NCBI RefSeq assembly: GCF_003400205.1
Contig: NZ_QUQV01000006.1
Span: forward strand, 1 to 64,000
Length of the DNA stretch: 64,000 nucleotides
Source of the DNA: Bacillus sp. HNG
Lineage (GTDB): Bacteria; Bacillota; Bacilli; Bacillales; Bacillaceae_L
Direction of reading: 5' to 3'
Shown here: positions 1 to 7,963 of the stretch, in pieces
How positions within the stretch are numbered: position 1 is the first letter of the stretch
How the letters are laid out: the number at the start of each line of letters is the position of its first letter
The notes under the pieces: generated by a model
What the model was told of the DNA's origin: nothing
Seen by the model: only the letters and a program-made list of their open reading frames with translations
The model's database searches: none
Made by a program: the position numbers and the translations under genes

Positions 1-2
1 AA

Positions 3-203
3 CATTTAACGGTGGAAGCTATAGACTATCGAACGCTTTATCTCGGGCAAAATAAGTTGAAATAATTGGGTGGCAAAACTCTGCAAAATTTCTTGCGCAA
101 CTATGCACTTTTTTCTTGCAAAATACACTATCCGCCTAACAAAGAACCAAAAGCTGTTGAGGATGTATTAGAACAAGCAAAATTACAGGCTACAAATATG
201 TAG
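3..203 (+). pseudogene. Possible C-terminal remnant with an in-frame stop
   Basis: One frame is open from the window edge to a TAA at 63-65, continues in the same frame and ends at TAG 201-203. The second part ends in a protein-like tail (EPKAVEDVLEQAKLQATNM). A rho-independent terminator follows at 227-250, which suits the end of a transcribed gene. I do not recognise the family. It could be the true end of a gene entering from the left plus decayed sequence. Confidence 0.25.
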
Positions 204-226
204 GTTTATCATATGTTTTTGATTGA

Positions 227-250
227 GACACTCTTATCGGGTGTCTTTTC
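227..250 (+). terminator. Rho-independent terminator
   Basis: GACACTC (227-233) pairs with GGGTGTC (239-245) around a 5-nt loop, followed by TTTTC. Confidence 0.6.
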
Positions 251-270
251 ATTAGCAATATACTTGGAAG

Positions 271-378
271 ATGGTTATTTTACGAGATGCACACTTTTTA
301 GGTTATGCGGGTTATGACTATGAAAAATACCCACCCCTGTCTCAAGAATCAATAGAGATTCAAGGACAGAGGAAATAG
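271..378 (+). pseudogene. 35-codon open frame, possible gene remnant
   Basis: ATG 271 to TAG 376-378 encodes a 35-residue peptide with the stretch LRDAHFLGYAGYDYEKYPP. This is loosely like the C-terminal part of RarA/MgsA-type AAA proteins (typically DAH...GYKYPHDY). The resemblance is weak, there is no good ribosome binding site, and most of such a protein would be missing. If coding at all, it is a scrap. Confidence 0.15.
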
Positions 379-1095
379 TATTTATCATTGAGAATGCAAT
401 TTTTAGTGTAAAGCTGGGCACCCGATGATGCTACTGTTTAATACCTGAATTACTTCAACTTGTCATTTGCTTTATTAAGCATACGCAGTTTCGCCCGCAT
501 ATATCGTTACAAGCACTATTGGCCGTAACCAATCGAAACTCCATCCAAACCGTTTGTGCAAGAAGTCGTTCCCACTCCTTTAAGCCTAACAATCCAGTCT
601 GAAAACAGCAGTAAAGACCTTGCCTAATGATTGCTACGTTGATTTTCTGCATCGGCTCAACTCACCTGACCTCTTTTTAGCGTGACTTAAGGGCATTCCC
701 ACGGTTATTCCTTTCAGTAGTTTTCCATATTGACTCTACTAAAACGACAGCGTTTTGACAGAGGGTGTGGCTCTGATCCTAAGGGATTAACTTTATGTAG
801 CTAATAAAACCTTTTGACAAATAGAATGCAAGTTTTAACTATTTTTGTAGCCTTGAAATTGAATTAGATAATGAGACAATTTTCTATAATCATTCTAGAA
901 AAACTCCTCGAAAATCTCTGTTTAAGTACTAATGCAGGACCGAAGTAATTTAATAAGATTAATGTAATATTTTGTCTTTTTTTGTCGGAAATAGTACATT
1001 TCCACTAAAGATTGGTATATTTGACATAGATCATTTTACTTTTTTATACATATTTGCTAAGTATACGAATAAAAAAGAAAGGAAAGGATATAATA
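379..1095. other. Long stretch without a convincing gene
   Basis: About 700 bp with no ORF that has both a ribosome binding site and a recognisable product. The minus strand (455-652) has a 65-codon frame starting MQKINVAIIRQGLYCC, but neighbouring frames also carry broken protein-like pieces, which suggests decayed coding DNA. From about 780 the sequence becomes AT-rich, consistent with the promoter region of the gene at 1096. Confidence 0.4.
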
Positions 1096-1482
1096 ATGGT
1101 TTTTAAAAGTCAAGCTGACATGCCAGAAAGTTGTCCTCCATCAAATGCTGCTCCCAATGATGTAGAGCCTGTATATAGATTTATAGAAAATGATACAATT
1201 GGCGAAATAGATTTTTTAAATCATAAGGAACGGGAAAAGAAATATCCTTCTGATAAAACATGTGAAGCACTTGCAATCTCTTTTTTTACTTCTACAAGAG
1301 CAGCTAAAAGTGCTGGGAAGAGGTATAAAAATTTAAAAGGGAAAAGCTTTGTAGAGGGAAAAATCACATCTGATTGTGGTATACATAATATAGAGAACGG
1401 GCATTTAAATCTTTGGTTATATAGAAATGTAAATATGCTTAAAGTATTCTTAGGAGAGGAAGATCGAGGTGAAACCAATTAA
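1096..1482 (+). CDS. Unknown 128-aa protein, first gene of an overlapping pair
   Basis: I do not recognise this protein. The ATG at 1096 is preferred over upstream codons because AAGGAAAGGATA lies just before it. The protein starts with a proline/acid-rich segment (PESCPPSNAAPND, near residue 9), followed by a basic middle and a C-terminal half with SDCGIHNIENGHLNLW. There is no signal peptide or membrane helix, so it is probably cytosolic. Its end overlaps the next gene by 14 bp, so the two are very likely translationally coupled and work together. It stands alone between decayed DNA and terminators, a setting typical of accessory two-gene modules. Function unknown. Confidence 0.7.
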   Translation: MVFKSQADMPESCPPSNAAPNDVEPVYRFIENDTIGEIDFLNHKEREKKYPSDKTCEALAISFFTSTRAAKSAGKRYKNLKGKSFVEGKITSDCGIHNIENGHLNLWLYRNVNMLKVFLGEEDRGETN

Positions 1483-2680
1483 ATATATTGATTTAGAACG
1501 GTTGGAAGTTATACATACATTTGATTATTATGATTTCCCTCTCTTCTTCATCTCAAAATCCCCTTCTAATGAATTGTTTCTAAATTATTATGTAGAAGAA
1601 TTAGAAGAAAAAGTTGATAAATGGCTTTTTAGTAGGATAACGAGCAAAGAACTAAAAAATTTAATTGAGCATAGGCTTTCAGTCTTAACATTGTTAAATC
1701 GTTTATTAAGTAAAAAACGCTTATACCATATTTTTGTTAATTCAAATTATATCAGCATAAATGATGAGGTTGGGCTAGAATTAGTAGAAGCACATAATTT
1801 TGATGATGAAAGCTTTCCAGAAGAAGATTTCTTTGTAGAGTATGATTATGTTACAAAACAAAATTTAGTTCCGGTAGAACAAGATTTAGTCGATAGTTCA
1901 CGATTTAAAATGGTGCTAAGAGACGAAAGGAACAGCCATGATATTAGCTTAGATTTATTTTTAGATGTCTTAAGTAATCTAAAGGAATCAATCAACGATA
2001 TTGCTTATGATATTGGAAGTAAGTTATTGGGGCAGGGACCGACTCATGCAATTAACTTGAGAGTGGATTCTCTTCAGCCATCTTCATTTGGTATTTGGCT
2101 GTTAACAGAGCCAATGGAGCCAGACTTGTTTGAAGTTCCTGAAAAATCTTTAAACAATCTTTTTGAATTAATAGATGATATTCAACATAAAAATCCAATT
2201 GAAATAGAAGAGCAAATTGATATTGATGAAGAATATTCAATCGAAACAATAAAGAGTGTAAAAAACATGCTTAAAGACATTGTAGATAATGATTTTTCAT
2301 TGACTTTAGAGGCAAATACTAAAGCTAAGACTGTGCCGAGAGAAGTTAAGTTTGATAAAGCATCTTACGGTAAACTAGAAATATTAAATAAAATTCTAAA
2401 AGATAAGAGTCAGAAACATTCTGAAGAGGTTGAGGTTGAAGGCGTATTAACATCAATTAACACTTCTTATAACAAATTTAGAATTTCGACTACTTCGATT
2501 GGAGAAATAAGTGGGAGAATGTCTACAGAAATGTTTAGAGAACTGAAAAAAAATAATAATCTACAGTTCAAGGTACCAAGTTCAATAAGAGCAATTATTA
2601 AGAAAGAAATTGTTAATGACTATTTAGAAGAAGAGTTTTATGAAAAATACACTCTTATGCAATTCGAACAGCCTGAATAA
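1469..2680 (+). CDS. Unknown 403-aa protein, possibly DUF6575-like
   Basis: GTG start at 1469 with GGAGAGGAAGATCGAG upstream, inside the end of the preceding gene. The N-terminal ~90 residues (FDYYDFPLFFISKS... WLFSRITSKELKNL) resemble, from memory, the DUF6575 type of small domain of unknown function; this needs a profile search. The middle (about 150-300) is acidic and probably helical. The last ~90 residues (VEVEGVLTSINTSYNKFRIS onward) look like a beta-rich domain that closes with a Tyr/Phe-rich tail. No signal peptide or membrane segment. The likely partner is the product of the overlapping upstream gene. The function is not known; an accessory role is inferred only from setting. Confidence 0.75.
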   Translation: MKPIKYIDLERLEVIHTFDYYDFPLFFISKSPSNELFLNYYVEELEEKVDKWLFSRITSKELKNLIEHRLSVLTLLNRLLSKKRLYHIFVNSNYISINDEVGLELVEAHNFDDESFPEEDFFVEYDYVTKQNLVPVEQDLVDSSRFKMVLRDERNSHDISLDLFLDVLSNLKESINDIAYDIGSKLLGQGPTHAINLRVDSLQPSSFGIWLLTEPMEPDLFEVPEKSLNNLFELIDDIQHKNPIEIEEQIDIDEEYSIETIKSVKNMLKDIVDNDFSLTLEANTKAKTVPREVKFDKASYGKLEILNKILKDKSQKHSEEVEVEGVLTSINTSYNKFRISTTSIGEISGRMSTEMFRELKKNNNLQFKVPSSIRAIIKKEIVNDYLEEEFYEKYTLMQFEQPE

Positions 2681-2772
2681 AAGACGGCGCATTTCTAATT
2701 TCACTATTTTTTATGACTAGATTACTTTAAATATTTTTTATCAAAAATAAGAATCTCCTAAGCATTCGAATG

Positions 2773-2812
2773 AAAAACTCCTAATTAGTACATCTAAATG
2801 GGAGTTTTTTGA
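2773..2812 (+). terminator. Terminator after the two-gene module
   Basis: AAAAACTCC (2773-2781) pairs with GGAGTTTTT (2801-2809), with a 19-nt loop and a T run. Confidence 0.65.
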
Positions 2813-2955
2813 TTTAGGTCATTTGTTATGTAGCCTTTTTTACATGTTACAAAAATCACCAACATCTCATGTGTTGCCACATACACTCTGGACATGTGGA
2901 AGCGGTAACCAAGTTGGTAATGAAATAATTCAGCAAAGAATATGATTGCAAAGCC

Positions 2956-2992
2956 GACCCTGAATTCATTATCGAATTTGGGGTCTTTCTTA
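2956..2992 (+). terminator. Rho-independent terminator without an obvious adjacent gene
   Basis: GACCC and AATTC (2956-2967) pair with GAATT and GGGTC (to 2985), followed by TTTCTTATTTT. It lies in the 610-bp gap between 2680 and 3292, where I see no gene. It may be left from a lost gene. Confidence 0.55.
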
Positions 2993-3291
2993 TTTTATCA
3001 GGGGTTTGGTAATATAAGTCTATCAACTTGTGGGTTGCAAGGATTGGTTAATTATTTTATTTATTGAATTTGGTGGTTTCATTAAATATCCAATATCAAG
3101 TTTATTATAAAATTACATAGACAGTCATATAGTAAATGGATAAAATCTGCATAAGCTATTGATAATTTCATTGTACTTAATAAGCTAGAAAGGGCTAGCT
3201 GATTTAAAGAAATAGTGATAATACTTCAACGGCTATCATCAATATAAAGCTTATTATAGAGAGTAAAATTAAGTTACTGAAGGAGTTACCG

Positions 3292-4455
3292 ATGCAAATA
3301 AAAACCTTACATAAGGACCTAATTATTGCAAGTGAAAATGGAGTATTGGAGGATGTAAAGCGCCTTCTGCAAGAAGGAGCAAGCATTCATTATAAGGATC
3401 AGAGTGGTAGAACGGCCTTAATGGCGGCTACACAAAAAAATAAAATTCAAGTTGTTCAATTGTTATTAGAAGCTGGAAGTGATGTTAATACAAGAGATAT
3501 TACCCAGTTAACTCCGTTTATTTGCGCGGGTGCAAACGGATTTCATGAAATTTTAAGCATGATGCTTAAATACGGTGCAGATCTCAAAAGTGTAAATCGA
3601 TTTGGTGGTACGGCTTTACTGCCTTCTAGTGAAAAAGGGTATTTAAAGACGGTTCAAGTTTGTTTAGATGCCGGAGTTCCAGTCAACCATGTGAATGATT
3701 TGGGTTGGTCTGCTTTATTAGAAGCAGTTATTTTAGGAAATGGTGGACGTTTGTTTTCTGAAGTTATCCAACTTCTTGTTGAAGCGGGAGCGGATGTAAA
3801 CTTGCCAGATAGAGACGGTAAGTCTGCAATTCAGCATGCAGTAAAACTCAATCAAGTAAAGGTTGCTAAAATCTTAAACAAGGAATATATAGAAAGTTGT
3901 AATATCAAAAAAGCTAAATCACTCTACAAGGAAGATAGGTACGAAGAGGCTATTGCTACCATAAATCATGGCCTTGTAAGTGACTTTGAAAACGTAGATT
4001 TATATTTTTATAAAGGGTGTTTTTTACAAGAAGCAAAGAGGTATAAAGAGGCACTCACGCAATTTGAGGTGGACTTAGCAATAGATTCAAACGACGTAGA
4101 CTTTTATTTCTATACTGCCCAATGCTTACGGTTGATGAAAAAACAGGAGGAAGCGCTTGCCGAATATGATAAGGCATGTGCACTTGACCCAAATGAAACC
4201 TTTTACCGATACCATAAATCAAATTATTTAAGAGAACTTGGTAGACATAAGGAGGCCGTTGCTGAGATGGACAAGCTTTTGGCTCTTCTACCGCATCGGT
4301 ACGATTTCTCATTTCACAAAGCTAACAGCCTAAGGTCACTCGGAAAACATGAAGAAGCGATTGAAGCAATTGAGAATGCAATTAAATATGATCCTACTAA
4401 TTCTCTGTACCATTTGCACAAAGAACATTCTCTTAAATTACTAGGAAAAAAATAG
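3292..4455 (+). CDS. Ankyrin-repeat and TPR protein
   Basis: A 387-aa protein made only of interaction repeats. Residues ~8-200 hold about six ankyrin repeats (for example GRTALMAATQKNKIQVVQLL and VEAGADVNLPDRDGKSAI). Residues ~205-385 hold about five TPR units (for example KEALTQFEVDLAIDSND, EEALAEYDKACALDPNE). No signal peptide or membrane helix; probably a cytosolic scaffold. GAAGGAGT precedes the ATG. The gene ends 24 bp before the deaminase-like gene at 4480 with no terminator between, so the two are likely one operon. Fusion of ankyrin and TPR arrays in one chain is uncommon in bacteria. The binding partner is unknown. Confidence 0.85.
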   Translation: MQIKTLHKDLIIASENGVLEDVKRLLQEGASIHYKDQSGRTALMAATQKNKIQVVQLLLEAGSDVNTRDITQLTPFICAGANGFHEILSMMLKYGADLKSVNRFGGTALLPSSEKGYLKTVQVCLDAGVPVNHVNDLGWSALLEAVILGNGGRLFSEVIQLLVEAGADVNLPDRDGKSAIQHAVKLNQVKVAKILNKEYIESCNIKKAKSLYKEDRYEEAIATINHGLVSDFENVDLYFYKGCFLQEAKRYKEALTQFEVDLAIDSNDVDFYFYTAQCLRLMKKQEEALAEYDKACALDPNETFYRYHKSNYLRELGRHKEAVAEMDKLLALLPHRYDFSFHKANSLRSLGKHEEAIEAIENAIKYDPTNSLYHLHKEHSLKLLGKK

Positions 4456-4479
4456 ATTCAAACAAAGGGGAGTACCGAA

Positions 4480-5745
4480 ATGGAAGAAAGAAATATTTTC
4501 AATGAAGAACTTCATAAAAAGAACACGTACATACTCTTAAATGTTCGATTAGAAAGTGGATATCAATTTGAAAATGGTGAGGTTGTTGCAACAGAAACAG
4601 AATTGCGAAATATCGAAATTGAGAATGGTGTAATAACAAAAATTCAAGGGATAAATGAGCCTTATAAAAGAGATATTGATATTTATGATGCGAAAGGCAT
4701 GCTTCTTCTCCCTAGTTTTAAGGAAATGCATATCCACTTAGATAAAACTTATTATGGAGGACCATGGAGAGCGGGTGCAAACCGAAAAACAATATTTGAC
4801 ATGATTGCTTTAGAGGAAGAATTACTTCCAGAGTTACTTCCTACCGCTCAGGAACGAGCTGAAAAACTCATTGAGCGACTCCTTAGCTATGGCTCAACAT
4901 ATATTAGAAGTCACTGTAATATTGACCAAACAATCGGTTTAAAAAATCTCGAAAAACTAAAGAATGCTTTAGAGAATTATTCAGATAAGGTTTCATATGA
5001 AATCGTGGCTTTCCCACAACATGGATTGCTTCGTTCCAATGTTGAAGGGCTGTTGCGTGAAGCTATGCAGCTTGGGGTCACTCATGTTGGTGGACTTGAT
5101 CCGACAATTGTTGATGGCAATATGGAAAAATCATTGGAAACTATGGTACAAATCGCAGTTGACTACAATGTGGGCATTGATATACATCTCCATGAAGGAG
5201 GGGATACGGGAATAAAAGCTATTACTAGATTGGCAGATTTTACGGAGGAGGCTGGTTTAGAGGGAAAAGTAACAATCAGTCATGCATTTTCACTTGCTTC
5301 AATAGCTGAAGTAGAAGGAATTGAGCTTGCAAATCGTTTAGCCTCATTAGGTATCTCAATTGCTTCAACTGTTCCAATAGGTAAAAACGTTATGCCAATC
5401 CCACTACTTCAAAAGCAAGGAGTAGAAGTTTTACTTGGAAATGATAGTATCATAGACCATTGGTCACCTTTTGGGATTGGGGATATCCTTCAGAAAGCAC
5501 ATCTTGCAGCCCAATTATATGGATGGAGCAATGAGTATAATTTATCCCGATCGTTGGCTCTCGCAACAGGAGGTATTACACCTTTAAATAAAAACGGAGT
5601 TCAAATTTGGCCGAAGATTGGTGACGAAGCAACAGCGGTCCTTGTTCAAGCGAGCTGTTCTGCTGAAACCGTTGCCCGGCTACCAAAGCGTGCTGTTGTA
5701 TTACGTAAGGGTGTTTTTTCTTCAGGCTCGTTAGAAAAAAAGTAA
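4480..5745 (+). CDS. Cytosine-deaminase-like amidohydrolase
   Basis: A 421-aa metal-dependent hydrolase of the amidohydrolase superfamily, close in length to cytosine deaminase CodA (about 427 aa). Visible motifs in order: HIHLDKT (metal ligands, ~residue 86), RSHCNID (~145), FPQHG (~180, substrate Gln region), HLHEGGD (~237, metal His and catalytic Glu), SHAFSLA (~268) and NDSIIDHW (~326, metal Asp). All key residues are present, so it should be active on a cyclic amidine or a related heterocycle. Cytosine itself is an inference. AAAGGGGAG precedes the ATG. It is the second gene behind the ankyrin/TPR gene; a strong terminator at 5890 ends the unit. There is no permease beside it, unlike typical codBA. 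Confidence 0.85.
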   Translation: MEERNIFNEELHKKNTYILLNVRLESGYQFENGEVVATETELRNIEIENGVITKIQGINEPYKRDIDIYDAKGMLLLPSFKEMHIHLDKTYYGGPWRAGANRKTIFDMIALEEELLPELLPTAQERAEKLIERLLSYGSTYIRSHCNIDQTIGLKNLEKLKNALENYSDKVSYEIVAFPQHGLLRSNVEGLLREAMQLGVTHVGGLDPTIVDGNMEKSLETMVQIAVDYNVGIDIHLHEGGDTGIKAITRLADFTEEAGLEGKVTISHAFSLASIAEVEGIELANRLASLGISIASTVPIGKNVMPIPLLQKQGVEVLLGNDSIIDHWSPFGIGDILQKAHLAAQLYGWSNEYNLSRSLALATGGITPLNKNGVQIWPKIGDEATAVLVQASCSAETVARLPKRAVVLRKGVFSSGSLEKK

Positions 5746-5889
5746 TGCCATATCTTCTGGTTATAGATGGATAAGTAACTGGCTAAGCTTCGGAACTGAA
5801 CAGCTTAATTAATGAGGGATATGGAGAGAGCCAGTGTGCTAATCAAGAATGAACGCAATTCCCAATTACTACCGAATGTCAAGTAACTC

Positions 5890-5932
5890 AAAATGAGCAT
5901 TGAGAATTACAGTTCCCAATGCTCATTTTTGT
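5890..5932 (+). terminator. Strong terminator of the ankyrin/deaminase unit
   Basis: AAAATGAGCATTG (5890-5902) pairs with CAATGCTCATTTT (5917-5929). The A and T flanks make it possibly bidirectional. The surrounding 5746-6080 gap shows no gene. Confidence 0.75.
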
Positions 5933-6080
5933 CCCTCAAATAACAACGGTAAACCGTATCATACTTGACACGTAACCTTATCGATATTGGTATGAAAAGG
6001 CAAATTGTATAGAGGAGAAATTTCGTAATTAATAATTATCTATTCACGCACCATATGAACATACATATTTCTAAAGTTTG

Positions 6081-6677
6081 TTAAGTGTCGATTTCTTTGA
6101 TAACAAACCCTCTTGCAAAGGTATTAAAAATACGTATAAGACGATCTGTCATTTCACCGGGTGTCACATCAAAATTCTGCGCAATCCAGTCCGTAATTAA
6201 CCCCGCCGTACCATATGCCATATAACGTTTTTGGGAGTAATCATCAACAGAAGACACGCCGTATTGAATATCAAATTTATTCTTCAATAAATTAAATATC
6301 GCTTCGGGCAGTTGCTGGTGAATGTGTGGCAAGGTATCTTCTAAAAGTAATAATGTAAAGTAATCACGGTGATCGTAAATATAATACAACAAATCGAAGG
6401 AGTTTGTTGTTAACTCTATTACTTTTACCTGACTATCGCTTTGGTATTTCGACATGCTGTAATACTGAATGGCTTCAAACATTTCATTCATTAACTCTTC
6501 AACAAGCTCATTTATGTTTTGGTAATACACATAATAGGTTGTTCGATTATATTGCGCATAATCAACGATGTCCTTCACGGTAACAGCACTAAATCCCTTT
6601 TTATGTACCATTTCAATAAATGCCTTTTTTAAGAAATTTTTTGTCCGCATCGCTTGGGTGGAATTGGATTTCATCAT
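6081..6677 (-). CDS. TetR/AcrR-family transcriptional regulator
   Basis: A 198-aa protein. The N-terminal ~55 residues form a TetR helix-turn-helix (FSAVTVKDIVDYAQYNRTTY then YYVYYQNINELVEEL). The rest is an all-helical ligand and dimer domain. AGGAGAGG lies just upstream; either of two adjacent ATG codons could start it. It is divergent from the alcohol dehydrogenase at 6832, with 154 bp between, and probably represses it and itself. The inducer is unknown; an aldehyde or alcohol is a guess from the neighbour. Confidence 0.88.
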   Translation of the reverse strand: MMKSNSTQAMRTKNFLKKAFIEMVHKKGFSAVTVKDIVDYAQYNRTTYYVYYQNINELVEELMNEMFEAIQYYSMSKYQSDSQVKVIELTTNSFDLLYYIYDHRDYFTLLLLEDTLPHIHQQLPEAIFNLLKNKFDIQYGVSSVDDYSQKRYMAYGTAGLITDWIAQNFDVTPGEMTDRLIRIFNTFARGFVIKEIDT

Positions 6678-6746
6678 ATTCCTCTCCTATTAGACAGATT
6701 TGATGAAAATGTTGGTTTCTTCAACATTATAGCAAATATTAAGGAT

Positions 6747-6775
6747 GGTTTACAGAAAGTGAAACCTAGTAAACT
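6747..6775. promoter_or_regulatory. Candidate TetR operator between divergent genes
   Basis: The gap between the TetR gene and the dehydrogenase holds GGTTTAC (6747-6753) and GTAAAC (6769-6774) as inverted arms, with GGTTT and AAACC arms nested inside. A dyad here would suit an autoregulating TetR protein. Arms are short, so confidence is low. Confidence 0.3.
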
Positions 6776-6831
6776 ATAAGTGTAGCTAGAATTATTAAAA
6801 AATAAGATTTGAACAATTTGGAGGAGATAGT

Positions 6832-7785
6832 ATGAGAGGTTGGCTATTTTCAGGTACAAATAAACCACTAGAATTGATTGAAAAAGAAGATCCGAAAGCG
6901 ATTCCAGGTCACGTTGTGATAGACGTGAAAGCTGCTGGTCTATGCCATTCAGACGTTGCAGCATTACAAGATCCAGGTTGGATGCCACTTTTCCCAAATG
7001 GTCCTGTTATTATGGGGCATGAGTTTGCTGGGGTTGTTATTGAAGTGGGTGAAGGTGTTGAAGGTATTAAAGTTGGAGATCGTGTTGGGGCTAACCCAAT
7101 GAATAGAGAAACAAAAGTAACTGCTGGGTATAACTATGACGGCGGGTATGCAGAAAAAGTACGTGTTCCAGCAGATCAATTAGTAATCATTCCTGAAGGC
7201 GTTTCCTTTATAGAAGGGGCAGCTTCAACAGATGCAGGAATCACAGCGTATCGTGCTCTTTTCAGTATTGGACAAGCAAAAGAAGGTACAAAATTAGGAA
7301 TCATCGGTATCGGTGGACTTGGTCAATTTGCTCTACAAATGGCACTAATTAAAGGTTGTGAAGTGTACGCTACAGATGTTTCCGAAGGAGCTCGAAAACT
7401 TGCTGGAGAACTAGGGGCTCATAAAGTATTCGATACTGTTCTAGATATGAAAGAAGCAGAATGTGACGTTATTGTTGACTTTGCTGGTTTCGGACAAACA
7501 ACTTCTGACGCACTGGAAGCTGTAAGACCACAAGGAACAGTTGTCATTGTTGGTATGGGTAAATTAGAATCAAATATCAACACGTATTTAATGATTACAA
7601 AAGAAATTAAGCTTTTAGGAAGTAATGGTGGGTCAGTAGAAGACTTGAAAGGTGTATATGAGTGCTTCGCTACTGGAAAAATGAATCCAACTCTTGTCAC
7701 AATCCCATTTGAAGAAATCGACAAAGGCTTAGAAAAACTCAAAAATCATGAAGTAAAAGGGCGCTTAGTAGCTGTATTTGAATAA
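6832..7785 (+). CDS. Zinc-binding alcohol dehydrogenase, short form
   Basis: A 317-aa medium-chain dehydrogenase/reductase. The GroES-like N-terminal part has the catalytic-zinc residues in GLCHSD (~residue 37) and GHEFAGVV (~62). The Rossmann part has GIIGIGGLGQFALQMA (~residues 160-175) for NAD(P). The four-cysteine loop that binds the structural zinc in classical ADHs is missing: after GDRVGANP the chain passes straight to YDGGYAEKV. It is about 25-30 residues shorter than usual. TTTGGAGGAGATAGT precedes the ATG. It probably oxidises an alcohol or reduces an aldehyde; the substrate is unknown. Likely controlled by the divergent TetR protein. Confidence 0.88.
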   Translation: MRGWLFSGTNKPLELIEKEDPKAIPGHVVIDVKAAGLCHSDVAALQDPGWMPLFPNGPVIMGHEFAGVVIEVGEGVEGIKVGDRVGANPMNRETKVTAGYNYDGGYAEKVRVPADQLVIIPEGVSFIEGAASTDAGITAYRALFSIGQAKEGTKLGIIGIGGLGQFALQMALIKGCEVYATDVSEGARKLAGELGAHKVFDTVLDMKEAECDVIVDFAGFGQTTSDALEAVRPQGTVVIVGMGKLESNINTYLMITKEIKLLGSNGGSVEDLKGVYECFATGKMNPTLVTIPFEEIDKGLEKLKNHEVKGRLVAVFE

Positions 7786-7839
7786 ATGTAAGTTTTCTTT
7801 ATAGAGGTAGAGGTTGGGATAAACAATCCTCTAAAATGA

Positions 7840-7880
7840 AAAAGCCTGTGAAATTTTGTAGTAAATTTCACAGGCTTTTA
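7840..7880. terminator. Bidirectional terminator between converging genes
   Basis: AAAGCCTGTGAAATTT (7841-7856) pairs with AAATTTCACAGGCTTT (7863-7878) around GTAGT. A and T tracts flank both sides, so it serves the dehydrogenase gene and can also serve the convergent gene. Confidence 0.8.
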
Positions 7881-7914
7881 TATTTAGAAACGACTCAATG
7901 ATTGTAGAACATTG

Positions 7915-7951
7915 GGACTGTATGGATTTGTGTATAGAATCTATACAGTCC
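7915..7951 (-). terminator. Hairpin downstream of the yfkN-like gene
   Basis: GGACTGTAT (7915-7923) pairs with ATACAGTCC (7943-7951). It lies 12 bp past the stop of the minus-strand gene. It lacks a strong T run, so it may act with the 7840 hairpin. Confidence 0.45.
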
Positions 7952-7963
7952 TCTGTTACCTTA

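Noticed and set aside
455-652. 65-codon minus-strand frame in the left gap
   Set aside because: No ribosome binding site and no recognised family; adjacent frames also show broken coding-like pieces, so it is treated as decayed sequence.
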